From contig CM012954.1 in assembly GCA_000181795.3 (NCBI GenBank), positions 799,249 to 863,248 of the forward strand: a stretch of DNA of 64,000 nucleotides, in the 5' to 3' direction. Made by a program: the position numbers and the translations under genes. The notes below the pieces were generated by a model. That model did not search any database, had not been told where the DNA came from, and worked only from the letters and a program-made list of their open reading frames with translations. This document shows positions 22,986 to 35,670 of this stretch, in pieces. Each line of letters begins with the position of its first letter. Positions within the stretch are counted from its first letter, which is position 1. This DNA comes from Trichinella spiralis (Eukaryota; Nematoda; Enoplea; Trichinellida; Trichinellidae).

Positions 22986-24499
22986 ATGAAGAAAGCCACT
23001 GAACAATTTCTTTCCAATATAGCCTGCATGCGCCGAAACAACTTAATCAAAGTACCTTCCACAATGGATTGTCCTCATGAAAAAGATTCAACTTACGAAC
23101 AAAGCTCTAATTCTCACGGACTAAACTTAGAAACTGGCCTAAAACAAAGAAGAAAGCTTTTCCAACGCTACGCCACGACATCAGTAAGTCTATAACTGCT
23201 ATCACACACAATATGTAAATATCCACAAAAATTTACTGTATCTCACAGTGTGGAAATGATGCAAATTACAATGCTGAACTATTTCATTTGCAGTGTTTGT
23301 CCGTGCAACTTTGAAACAACAAGAACAGAAAAAGCTTGTCATTTATATACACCACATGTTCGTTGTAAAAAATATGTTTTGCGTAAAAGATCGTGTAATC
23401 TTATTTTTAATCATGAACAAATTATTCATTGTCAATTCCAAGAAAACAGGCAAAAACAAGTTGATTTCACTCTTTTCCAAGTTAAAACAGAACAAATAGC
23501 ATACAAATAAATATAACTAACCAATAACGAAATCAAATCTAGAGTACGTTTTCATTAAGTTACTTTGAGTTGGATCTAGCAGTAATAATTTCACAGCAAA
23601 TAACTTTTGATTTTGCATTTGTTATTTAAAATTTATTATTTAAAATATTATTTTTCAAATAACTCAGATGTAGAGAGCGTGTAAATGTAACCAGCAATGA
23701 CAAATGACTAATATGAAACTACAAGGTTTTGAAGAAGGCAAAAATAAACAAGTGAACAAGAACTTTCATGAAAAGATTTACTCAGTAATGAATGGTGCTT
23801 CTCCGTTATGCTGAATTCGATGGCAAAACCAACTTTCCACGCAAACACAAACGCAGACAAAAAGCACGTAGCACTTCTTGTTAAACGTCAAACAAAAGAA
23901 ATAAAAGAAATTAATGTAATACATGTGAGACTTTTTCCTCAATTAGACGTTAAAAAACCGAAATGTTCACAAATGTATAAAATTAAGAATTGATTTCAAA
24001 TTATCCAGAAATTACATGGCCGAGCAAAGATTTCAAAAAAGGAAATATAAAGCAGCATATTGGAATTGAAGCAAAAAACAAGATCAACTTCAAAAATACA
24101 TCATGCTACTAACAATGTGATTTTTCATTCATGTTTTATTGTATCTGACTTTAATTATAATCAACTGTCCGCGCTGCTGATGAATTATTTAATTTGCAGA
24201 CCTGTACAAATGAAACTCGTGAAAATTACAACGTCACTGCAGCACTGGTACCGCAACAGATGATCGAAGCGTTGATGCGCGCTTACAGCGAAGAAACGAT
24301 GACAGTAAGCATGCTTTTCCACTATCACTGCATTTTTGGAATATTTTTATTTTATTTATTGTGTTAAATGTTGAAAATTATAAATTTCGCTTTTCACAAT
24401 ACAGACAGTATGAAGGGTTGATTGAAAGAATTGAAAAAAGAAAAAAAAGTTAATTTCTGAAACATTTATTGACTTCTTTCGCAGATGACATTGTCCTGA
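22986..24499 (+). CDS. Spliced small protein, unknown function
   Basis: Proposed exons: 22986-23183, 24200-24304 and 24485-24499, all phase 0, with strong donors (GTAAGT, GTAAGC) and acceptors (TTTGCAG, TTTCGCAG). They join to 105 residues. The protein is hydrophilic, with a basic patch (KQRRKLFQRY) and an acidic/amphipathic C-terminal part (VPQQMIEALMRAYSEETMT). No signal peptide, no membrane helix, no motif that I recognise. The middle exon has coding-like composition compared with its flanks. Intron 1 (about 1 kb) also contains an acceptor at 23290-23291 leading into a frame that stops after six codons, so an alternative C-terminus is possible. Confidence 0.4.
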
Positions 24500-27400
24500 A
24501 GCAATGAATTACTTAACAGAGTTTACTGTGCACATTTAAGCATTGTGATGCAGATTATCCTGCACCACCGGCAATTGGAAAATTAGCAACCACAATCATT
24601 AAGAGTCAAAACTTTTCTTTTGTAGAAAACACAACTAACTAAGAGTTCTACCAACTAACTACTACATGTGTGCATCCGCAAGAACATCATCTGCTAGCCT
24701 CAATTTCACATATTAAATTTTCCACTATACACACAACTAAGCGCCGCGAAGTGCCTTAAATTAAAAAACATCTATCAAAGTTTTATTACTAATAAAATGT
24801 TATTAAAAGCAATCCTACTACTATCAACGCAGAACAACAACCACAACGACACATTACTTTTTTCAACATCGTTGAACTCAAGTTGCCAGAATTTTTTACA
24901 ATTTGATTTCAATAGTTGAAAAGTTCTAAATGATTGATCAACGAGCAACATGTGATAATGTTCACAAAAACGTTTTCGTAGAAAAAAGTTTCAAAATTAT
25001 CGATAATTTGAAATGGAGATAGATTGATCTTCTATTTCGCAGAAAAAATGGATAAGATTGGTCAGTGTTTAAAATTAAAAAATTATGCCTTCAATTGATT
25101 CAGAATTGTGCAAAGTAATTAAATATGAAAAATCCTCATTCTATAACAAAACATAACTTAAATACAAAAAATTATTGTAAAGCCAAACACAGTAATTAAC
25201 AAATTTATATATCAAAGTTACTAGCAGGTTAATAATTTTTTGAAGAACATAAAGCTTAATAAATATGTGGAGTTGTAAGAAAAATTTGACCATTTGAAAC
25301 AATTAGTTCATTTGTATTTTGTATTTTCTGTGGTAGCAAATCATTTATGATAATCACATTTAATAAATTTTTAGTATTGTTTGAGTCAAATCGATGCTTA
25401 CACTACTCTTTATATTTCAAAAATGGAATTACTCAGTTGGTCAGAAGAGGTCCGCAACGATGGACCATTGCTAATTTTCTCATAAAATAAAAGTGATTCC
25501 CATGAAACTGTGTGCCTCGAATATGCATATATAAATCAATAAAAATAGCAACAGAGCAGAGAGGAAATTATTTAGTAAAATAAAATGCTAAGTTTTATTC
25601 AAAGTCAACTGATATCTTGAGTTCAACAATTTCACTGAATGGTTCAATATTTCATGCACAGTGGTTTAATAAAATGACTCGAGAAAACAGTTCCTTGAAA
25701 TTTATCACATACATTATATTTTTCATTCCAGCTCTTGGCTAAGATAACGCTAATACTGACGACGCATTATGCAAAAGTATAACATTAAACAGTATTTTAT
25801 CCAGTACATGGGGAGAAATGCTTTCTATTTTCATCACTTTTTCATTATTATCGAAAGAAAAATTATCCATTTGAGAAGCAACTGAATTATTAATCACGTC
25901 AAATAATTAGGTGCTTTTTCACGAGTTGTAAATGTTTCATCTTTAGTTGCCTTGAAATTGTTCGATTTTCCACTTGCTGTTGTGCCGTCCTATTGTTAGA
26001 AATAAACGCACGCATTTAAATCTTCAAAATGAGTTTCTGTCGTAAAAACGTGAGTATCGGATTGCTCTTTTTGTTTGTTTTTTTGGTATAATTAGAAACG
26101 AGCACAACCAATAAAATTTAGCCTCAAGAAAGTGAGTGAAATGACCACAAGGCTGTCACTTAATGGCTTATTGGCCAGTAAAAAGGCCCCATATCAAAAA
26201 GTCAAATTTATTTTTGAAGCTTTCCTAACATTTTCAATAAATCAACCAAACCAAAGCTCAGTTAGTTAGCTACTTAGTCGAGGTCGTTGGTGAAACTTTA
26301 CTTTACAATCTACACTCTGTTCCATTTGCAATTTTGGATTTCAATATTTTCCGTTTCGAAAAGAATTACCCATCTTGCTTATTAAATTATCCCAGTTCGG
26401 TGATAACATTTTTTAAACTTCTGTCGCCCTTTCAAACTGCACGGTGTTGTCATGCGTAAATTCGGCAGCAGGCATTTTGTACAATGGATTGAATATAAAT
26501 GTCGTCACATTATGGTAAGAAAACTTTTTTCATATTAAAAATCAAAACATACCAGTCAGTATGCAACAATGCAAACGTATGCAAATTTGATGTAGTTAAA
26601 TATTTATATTAACGTTTCTGGGGAAACTAAAACTGTACAAAACCTTATTGCTGGTGTTATTGTTGTTGATGATGATGATGAAGGTGAATGCTATTATACA
26701 AGATTACAGATTACTTAAAATTGCAACCTGATATAAATAAAATGCAATCAGTAAAACTGGTAAAATTGCAATATTTTTTTTCAAAAATTGCTGTAAAATC
26801 GCTTTGATCAAATTCACTACACATGATAGAATTACAACTGAAAGCAATTCATTTCGAACACGTTACTCTAACCAACTGTGAATCAAAGAAATAATTTATG
26901 TGATGTTAAATTGCTCTGCTAAAAAAGATTGCATTCTCAGTTTCTGATAGAAAAAGCCCAATCATCCACATTTGAGAGAACGTTAGAAATTGAAGTATCA
27001 AGCCGGAAGTGGCAAAGATGTGACAAATGCTGCAATTAAATTTTATTGATAATTTGGCGACTAGAAAACCGAAGCTATAAAAAAGAGTGAAAATCGTGAG
27101 TGAAGGCAAGGGCAATTGCAAAGCTCAGTTCGAATGGTAATTTGCTGCTGTGCATTTATTAGCTAAACTGAACCGTTGAGATAACAAGTGTCGGTGATTT
27201 GTAAATGAAACATTCATAAGATTTAAAGTTAGAGCAAAAACAAATTACGGATGGTTAGCAACAGATGATAACTTTGCTTCATTGGAACAATGTAAAGCAA
27301 ATTAGACTTTTTCTGAAAAGCTTTTCAAAATTTAATTTATCCAAATTTTGCAACATTAGTTAATTTTTCAATTTCTTCCCTTTGATGATTTTATTTAACC

Positions 27401-29507
27401 AGTAAAAAAGTGGTACTTCTGCGCAATTAGTAAGTAAGCACTGGTGTAGTATTGAAAATTATCAGACTTTGGGGAAAATGAAATAACGTAAACCTCTAGA
27501 AAAATTCACTCACAATAAATCATGTGCATTCCATACCCTGAAATGCTATTATTGACCTCTGATGCGACGCTTACTGATGCATAACATAGTTTAAAGGGAA
27601 AAGTAAATTTCAGTTACTCACAACAGAAAGTTATTGGTGAAAATGTGTACGCTGGAAATGCATTTGCATTAATAATTTAAAATGCTGCTGCAAATTCCAA
27701 ATCGTCATAAGTTACGTATCATAGATGTGAGCATTGTAAAAATTTCATCGATCCATAGTATGTTAAATGTATATTAATGCAAACAACAGCGTGTTAAATT
27801 AAGCATGCATTGTCATTTGCTTCACGGTTACAACTTGAACATTAGCTGTTTTCACAATGTCAAAAATTTTGGCCATTTGTTAAAACACGCCAACTAACAT
27901 TTTACCACTTATAAGCCAACGAAACATTCTTATTAGATGAAGAAATAACGATGATAGTAAGCTACATTACTTGCCAGTGAATAAACGCTGCTTTTCCATT
28001 TAACAATATAATTAAATTGAAATTAATGTCTTCAATAGTTTTGTAAGTTTTTAAAATTCGATTCTACTACATAGTTTATCGAGTTAGTTAACAAATTCTG
28101 CACACTGATCAACTTATGACAGTTCCAACGTTGAAAACACTGATAGTGCATATATGTATTATCAAAAAATTGTTTTCAATTTCTGAAAGTTCTCCAATTT
28201 TCCGATATTAAACAATTTGAGAAATCTATTTCATGCACACAGAAAGCTGTTTACAATACATTACCATCAAAAGCATCTGTGTTATTTAAATAACAATTTT
28301 ATATTGAAAAAGAATAACCAATTATTCACCTAAATGTTTATTTCATGTTCATGCTTATTTCCCATGAATATACAAAAAAAACGTATTATGTATAAATTTT
28401 GTAGTAATTAAGTTCGTACATTTACTGAAATTAAATGAGATACACTTTGAGATGTTAAAATTAAGAAAAGCAATATTCAATTCTTATATGTTCATGTATT
28501 TAAATATCGCATTTTCAAAAATGTCAACGTTAATTATTTCTAAATATTAAATGCTACTACTACTACTACTGCGACTAACAACAACAACAATAATTATAAT
28601 AGTAACAATAATTATTATTATATAGTTGTTTGTTTATTAATAATTTTACTTTTAACACTTTGGCAGTCATTATATATTTCACACATTTATCGCTGAAGTT
28701 ACTCTCCTTTTCAGACACGAAATTTTACCACATTTAAGCTAGCATTCTAAATGATGAATATAAATTGTCGCAAATGTCAAGCCATTCCTTATAATGTGTG
28801 TCTCTATTCAAATCAATAGCTTATTTATTTGTTTGAAGATTTCAATTCAATGGCTGTTGTCAAGTAACATATTGCAGTAGAGCAACTATAGAAACGTACG
28901 TCATCAAACTGCATATTTTAGGAAATATTTTAATATAGACAGGTTACTTTACTTGTTTTCACATCTGTTTTAAGAATCTGATTCTGACATGAACGCATAA
29001 CACAAGCGCAGAAACACGGATATAACGCAAGAAATGAATAGGATTTTCATCATGTGATCAGCTTTCCCGAGTGAGAAAATCTTGTGCTTTATTGCGCTAC
29101 TTTCAAGTTTTCAGAATTATTTGACTGTTGCAAAAGTTGACAAATAGACTTTTTGAGCTGAAGCTGCTTCCAAGGTTGGTAAATTAATATTTTTTCTTAG
29201 TATTTAAACATATACTGATAAACTGTTGAAATGCTATTTGAAATTATTATTTATAATTTTACTGAAAATTCTTAAATCCAGTACGTTCATAGAATATATA
29301 TATATATATATATATATGTAATAAAAATACTGCATAATATAATAAGATTTCGTTTTTCTTTATTCAAATTAGAAAAGGTGTAATATTTCATTACTTAATT
29401 ATTACATGAACTAAGGGTAAATTTTTGCTTCAAAATGTGATAATTGATAATTCATCACAGATCGCCACCACTGTTCAGCTGAAGGTGAAAAGAACTTTCT
29501 TTAGAAG
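24500..29507. other. Long gene-poor stretch
   Basis: About 5 kb AT-rich, no gene supported. Short repeats: (CTA)n near 28553-28570 and (TA)n near 29294-29318. An acceptor (TCATCACAG ending 29460) at the right end precedes the first candidate globin exon. Confidence 0.5.
29294..29318. repeat. (TA)n microsatellite
   Basis: About 12 TA units upstream of the first candidate globin exon. A second TA run lies at about 29686-29706 in intron 1. Confidence 0.85.
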
Positions 29508-32500
29508 ATGTCTCCATTCAAATTTCATTTCTTTAATAAGAAAAACGAATGCACTGTTGAAAGAATACCCACAAAATCCAATGCAGTAAGACAATATTTC
29601 TATATATTATTATTGATAATACATGTTTACAAATCAAAATTCACAAACCTCTCTACCTCATCAATCATCAAGCAGCAGTTGATCCTATATATATATATAT
29701 ATATTATTTTTCATTTTCATAGCTTGGAAAAATGCTAACATCTCACGCTTAATATAATCCATTAGAATGAAAATATCAGATTATCGACTATCAGATAGAT
29801 CAGACAAATCGACTAAAATGTAGCAGGCATTTTTGAGACGAAAATGACATATCACACAAAAGACTCCATAAATTAGTAAATAAATAAATATTTCCTTAAT
29901 TAAATTCACATGCTGTTTAAAAGAGAATTTTCAAAAGACCGATTAAAAAAATTTATTGTTAAAATGCAATTAATATTTTTTGTTGTTTTCACTGTGGTAG
30001 ATTTACTGTTTTGCTTCAACATCCCTATTTTGTCAGTTTAAGCAGTGCAAAAGAAGTTCGATGGTAAAAATCTGTTATTTTAAATATATGAACCCAACTG
30101 AGTATGATAAATAGCGCTAAAAATTATCATAATCATAAAACCAATGTATTTGTAATGAGTGGAATTAAATTTTAACGTTTATTTTAGAAACTTTCATCAA
30201 AAATAAATCATAAAAATAACCAGAATGAAGACAGCTTTTAATTTAATGCATAGAATAAAAAATTATCTTTTTGTAATAATTATTCAAAAAGTTTTGCATA
30301 TTGTGTGTAATATTTGCATTATAATATTGTTTATTAAATGAAAATATATTAAAATATAAATTTAAACATAAAATAAATGTTACTTTTTCCAAATCTCATT
30401 CACTGTTCTTCCATTCCATATTTATTCAGACAACAAATACAATTTAACTGAATGCTTCTGCAGCACAACAACTTAATTACAGTGTAAAATTATTAAGTAA
30501 ACGTCAAAATTACATGGTCGAAGTCACTTGTATTCTCTTCTGATTTTATTTGTTTTAATTTAAATAAGCTACTAGCACAATCAGCTACTTAATGTGTCAA
30601 CAATGCTCATCATGTTGTAGCTTTTCTCACTTTATCTTATCACACCTTAAAGCCAATCTAGCTGCTGCTAGTGGAATAATTCCATTAAGAATACAAGTGA
30701 TAAATAATTTAAATTGCTGAATACATTTTCCACTTTCACATTCTTAAAATTTTGCAAAAATATTTATTCAACTTTCAACGCCAGTGCTTCTTCAGTTGCT
30801 GCATTTATTTTTCCATGAGTGACGTTAAGATGTATGTATAAAATGAATTCTACTGATATCATGCAAAAAAATTTTGTTTTTCACGCAGCCACTAATTAAT
30901 TAATCAGTTAATTAAATGAAAAGTTAACGAAGCTACTGTTTATACGGCTATGAATTTTTGATGCATATTTTATTGCCTATTGTGCTATTAAATGTTTGAA
31001 TTTTAGTTTTACTGCAAAGCTATTGTGATATTAAATGACATCCGAGAAAATTTAAATAAATACTTTTGATCTAAATAAATGCAATTCATTACACTGTTTC
31101 AGAAAACGGCCGCACGAGGTAAGAAAAAAAACGCAAAACTCACAGCATTCATAATTAACTAATAATAATTCACAATTCTCGTTTGGAAACTCACGTTTAA
31201 CTAACTGATCAAAGCGGTGGAAAAGAAATGATTTTTTTCAACGACAAAATACATGCCTCCCTGAAAAGCAACAAAGCAGGTATCATTATTATAACTTTAG
31301 CAATGTCGACTGCTGCTGCATACATCCCATCAATATTTGCAGATAATTAAAAGTAATAACAAGCAAGTAATAGCTGAAAAATTAATTTCACGCAGACAAA
31401 AAATTTTACTAAGTGTTTTTTCTTTTGTTTGTTTGTTATGCGGTGCAAGAAGAATAGTGCTGCCCTCTCATTAATCTCTACACAATAGAGTTAACATTCA
31501 TAACAATGAACACAAATACACAGTCAATTTTAGTGAAATTAGTCAATATGAAATAATTGTCAGCTGCTAATTTGCAAAATTACCACAATTACATCGAGTT
31601 CATTGAAAGCGTAAGTTTTTGTCAAATGCCTTTTCAACGGTTGATGTAAAATATATTTGCACCGATTTCAACGTCTAGCAGAGCGCAGTTTAATTAATTA
31701 TCATGATGCATAGTTATTGTTTCCTTGTAGTGTATAAATGTACATCTACTAGTGATGAAATTAGTGTATTCCGCAACTTTCTCTCAAATCTACTTCGTTT
31801 TCACATGCTATAAGAAGAGTTGTTGACAGGCGGATGATTTACAAGATTGTAAATTAGTGTAAAATTCTCAGTTCAAAGCAAATAATGAATTATGCAAAAA
31901 AAACAAACTGCTTGTTGTAAACAGATAAAAAAGGAAAATCGATACTGTTAAAAGCCAAAAGAGCAACGATAACTAACAACAGTACAAAAAAGCATGGGAA
32001 AAATTCAGTTAAAAAAAATTTTTTTTGTTTATTGATTTGTGAATGCAGCGACAATATTCATCTGGTGTTGTTTGGAATTATTTTCATACAAAGCGGAAAG
32101 CTATAAGCAGTGATGAGCTTCAATCTTTCTACTATAGCGGTGGATTTATCATCGGCAGAGTTTAAAATAGATTCAAGTTTCGCTTCTTAACTCTCTGATG
32201 GAAAACCCACACCGCCACTTTTGACGCTATCAAAGCAATCAGAATCATTCATTTGATCGTGTTATTGACTCGCGTAGATTCCCTCATTTCCTCTAATACA
32301 AACCGTTCCACCTATTCAATGCAAGCTTCCACACTAGCAACTCAATTTGGCAAGTCGATAATTTTCCAATAATATAACAGAGTTACAACTATAACACGTA
32401 ATTTGATGCGCGCGTTTCACAGCTGCTTCACTGTTCACAGCTCTTTCTCCTCAACTGCTGGATCTCTCGTTTTACAAACGAATCAACTTTCATCAACTCC

Positions 32501-33878
32501 ACCGCATACCGTCTCCTCAATTGGATGGATAATGACAATGCGTGTTCGGTAAGAGATGGAGAATGTTTCCAAATTGAAACAGTTTTCCCAAATGGCTATT
32601 GAAAATTGAGAAAAAACTTGCATTTGTAAAAATAACAGTTTCTATAAATCACAACATCTGCGCGAGTGAGTGAGTGAGTAAGCAGACAGAGGGAGATGGG
32701 GTGGGGGTTGTGCAAGGCTAAGCGTGTCATTTTTGCCCATAAACGACTTAATTACACAAGCTGCGTGTGCAGTGGGAAATTTATCGAATCACAGCTGCTC
32801 ATCCAATTTTCAGTGCAACGCGTTTTGTTAAAAATAAATATTAATTAAAGCTCTTTACGTAACGAACTGCGTTATCTACCCAAAACACGTGTTCAACATC
32901 ACGCGAGATTCGATCCAATTGCAAATGAATTGCTGTGATAACTGAACATTTCAATTTTATCAAATTCTGCCAAACTACTACTTACTGTTCGCTCAGTTTT
33001 ATAAACCATTGTTCTGAATGTTCTTCTGTACTCGCATTTTTTCACAAGACGTAGGATTTGCAGAAAAGGTGAACTTTACCAAGAACAGGCCGGTAAGCAT
33101 TTACATTTCGCTGACAAGGTATTATTACATATTGAATGAAATTAGAGAGCAAACCAAAAAAACAGAGAAAGAAACATTTCGATCTGAATTTAAAAAAGAA
33201 ATAATTTTTTTCTTTCACACATTATTTTTACTTTTCAAACCTAAACTAAGCTTTACAATCTCTCTCCCTCCCTCCACTGTGGAGGGAAGAAATAAAGATG
33301 ATTTTGCTTAAATGTGCGCTGGATTTTTGCATATATTTCCCGTTAAGGTGAACCATCGGGAACAAAATTCCAAATTCACCGACGAAGAGGTTGAACTGCT
33401 AGCACGTACTTGGAAAAAGGATGACTTCGACTGGCTATATCGCATCGGTACGGATATTTACACGTGCGTGTTTCAACTGGCTCCGGAACTCAAGGTTTTC
33501 TTCCCGTACGTGACGGAGTGTGAAAAGAAAAATCAAAGTTGGGAATCTTCGAAAGGTTTTCGTACTCAGGCGCTCAGATTCGTGCAAATACTGGGCATGG
33601 CAGTGGAAAAGACAGAAAGTCGTATGAAAGATGACGACTCGCATTTACACCACCGTCTTTACAAATTGGGCGAAACTCACCGTCGTTTCGCGCTCAAAGG
33701 CTTCACGCCAACCCATTGGAAAGGCTTCGTCATCGCCGTACGGGTAGCAATGCGTCGAGCAGTCGAAGCAATGCCAAATTTAACACCAGCCGAGTGTGAA
33801 ACAGCTATAGAAGCTTGGGATAAACTCAGTCGTTATGTAGTACATCGTATGGAAGAAGGCTACTTTGGAGTCAAGTAG
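29508..33878 (+). CDS. Globin with alternative first exons
   Basis: The body of the protein is one exon, 33348-33878 (176 codons plus stop), opened by a CCCGTTAAG acceptor. Three upstream ATG exons end in strong donors and all are phase 0: 29508-29585 (26 codons, GTAAGA), 32525-32548 (8 codons, GTAAGA) and 33018-33092 (25 codons, GTAAGC). Any can join to give about 184-202 residues. Globin features: start of helix A (TDEEVELLARTW), CD-corner Phe in VFFPYV, helix E with Gln at the distal E7 position (FRTQALRFVQIL), proximal F8 His in LGETHRRF, and the nematode-like GFTPTHWKGF before helix G. It should bind haem and oxygen or act in redox or signalling; nematode globins of this divergent type are often neuronal. 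The ORF reaching back to 33312 through the acceptor is not needed. Confidence 0.88.
32525..32548 (+). other. Candidate alternative first coding exon of globin
   Basis: ATG followed by seven codons, then a GTAAGA donor in phase 0, matching the phase of the globin body exon. It sits in a relatively GC-rich, pyrimidine-rich patch (about 32400-32560) that could be a promoter. Confidence 0.35.
33018..33092 (+). other. Candidate alternative first coding exon of globin
   Basis: ATG and 25 codons ending in a GTAAGC donor, phase 0, only 255 nt before the globin body exon. A TTTTATAAACC TATA-like motif lies about 20 nt upstream of the ATG. The nearness to the body exon makes this a plausible main transcript. 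Confidence 0.45.
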
Positions 33879-35670
33879 CTACACATTTTTTATTATTCAC
33901 CATTATTATTATTGTTACTATTATTATTATTATGCTGCATGTTGTTGAATTTATTATATTCTTATTATCATTTTTCAGATTGTCTGAATGATGGTCCGTC
34001 ATGCATATAATTAATGATGATGATTATAAAAAAATAAATAATCATATATCCTTTTCTCTTGTTTTTCTTTGTTCATATATGCATGTATGTATATACTTAT
34101 ATCACAACAACTTTATTCATCAACAGCTGCAAAAATATTCAGTGATGAAGTACAGGCGATCAAATGACAGCAAAATCAGATGGTAATAGTAGTGATGATA
34201 ATAATAACGACGACGATCATCGTATGTCATGATCAACTTTAGTGTCGCAATTTCAACAGTTGGATTGTGTCGTCTAAACTGCACATAATAATAAAATAAT
34301 TGTCGCAATAATCGTGCACAGCAGCACATGCAGTTAGTTAGTCAGTGTTAGTGGCAGAGTTGAAGTGAAAACGGGAACAAACATTCTAATTCGTCGAACA
34401 ATAAAATAAAGATCATCATGCAAATTCAACTGCACAACAAAAGTTCTGCTTTCAAAATCGCTAAACGAACCAATTCTAGTGGGAATTCTGCCATGGTTAC
34501 TGCACTTTACACTGGAATCACTTCCAAATATAAATTCAAATAAATCATTCAACTGAATGAATTCGCATTTGCAACCCTTTTATGCAGAAGTTAGAGCTGT
34601 TCACAGGATCAATCCGATTATTTGCAAATAAATGCTAGATAACATGAATACCAATAAACCACTCCTCAGGGATTTGAGAGTTGGACAACAGAGAGTTATG
34701 TGAGAATGTGTACGAACTGAATATCTGCTAACGCATTCGATGCATATGCTTCACCATCACAACTCGAGCACTTGAACAATAAAAAAATTCAAACAAAACT
34801 TCAGCATCTAATCAATCATTCGCTTAACAGCTTCAAAAATTCACAAAACACTTGAAATATCATTACAAATTTTACCCAATCACAGACACACACCCACCCA
34901 CCCACACACACACACACACAAAACTATTAAATTTTTGAAACTGTTAAATTTTTCTAATGTAAATTTGACGTTAAATCTCAAAGGAATCATTGCGCAGAGT
35001 ACCTTTGCTGTTAAATAATTTTAAACAATAAGAAAATGAATAAACCTCAATCAAAACACTACAACAACATTGAATCCATTCGAATTCGATGCAATTTCAT
35101 TTAACCAGCATTAACGCATTGAACTTAACTGAATTTGTTGAGCAAAAACTCTCATCTAGTTATTAAATGAACACGATTCTGCTAATAGCAACACCCAACA
35201 AAGAATCGGTATCTCTCGTAAACATTCTAACAAAAAATCACATATTTTTTCAGCAAAATAATAGAAGAATCTCAAACAGCGGATCTACTATCATTAAACT
35301 GACAACCACAGTTAGTATAAAACGCACCAATCTTGTTTACTGCACAAAAGTATCGCCTAAGTTGTCTGCCAATAAGCTGAATTACTCTCTCAATTACTGC
35401 AATTTCATTAGCAGATACTACACACATACACACACGCAAGCACAGGCAGGAAGGTAGGCTTGTTAAATGGCACTAGCTTGTTAACTGACTGCATACAGTT
35501 GAAAAGAAATTGAAATGCCATTCAATAAAGAAAAAAACCAAGCATTTTAAAAAATTATGTGAAATGAAATTAGGGAATAAATAAAATAAAAAGTGAACTA
35601 CTATAACTTAAGAATGCAAAATATATATATGTATATAGAAACTTACTTACCCGCTTGTTGCATATGAATG
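33879..35670. other. Intergenic between convergent genes
   Basis: Holds the 3' UTRs of globin and the ACK-like kinase. Contains ATT-rich repeats at about 33900-33935 and a CA/CCCA tract at 34887-34921. An ATG-initiated 96-codon frame at 35167-35457 has no recognisable features and is not called. Confidence 0.5.
34887..34921. repeat. (CA)n microsatellite
   Basis: CA units interrupted by CCCA variants. Confidence 0.85.

Noticed and set aside
26906-27121. 71-codon hydrophobic minus-strand ORF
   Set aside because: Same reason: AT-rich chance frame without splice context or motif.
31103-31118. 16-nt micro-exon between TTTCAG and GTAAGA in the globin intron
   Set aside because: Good splice signals but 16 nt breaks the phase-0 join of globin; no support for its use.
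33063-33092. Internal acceptor inside the 33018-33092 candidate exon
   Set aside because: An exon starting at this acceptor would place a stop after two codons in phase 0; the ATG exon that reads through the site joins cleanly to globin.
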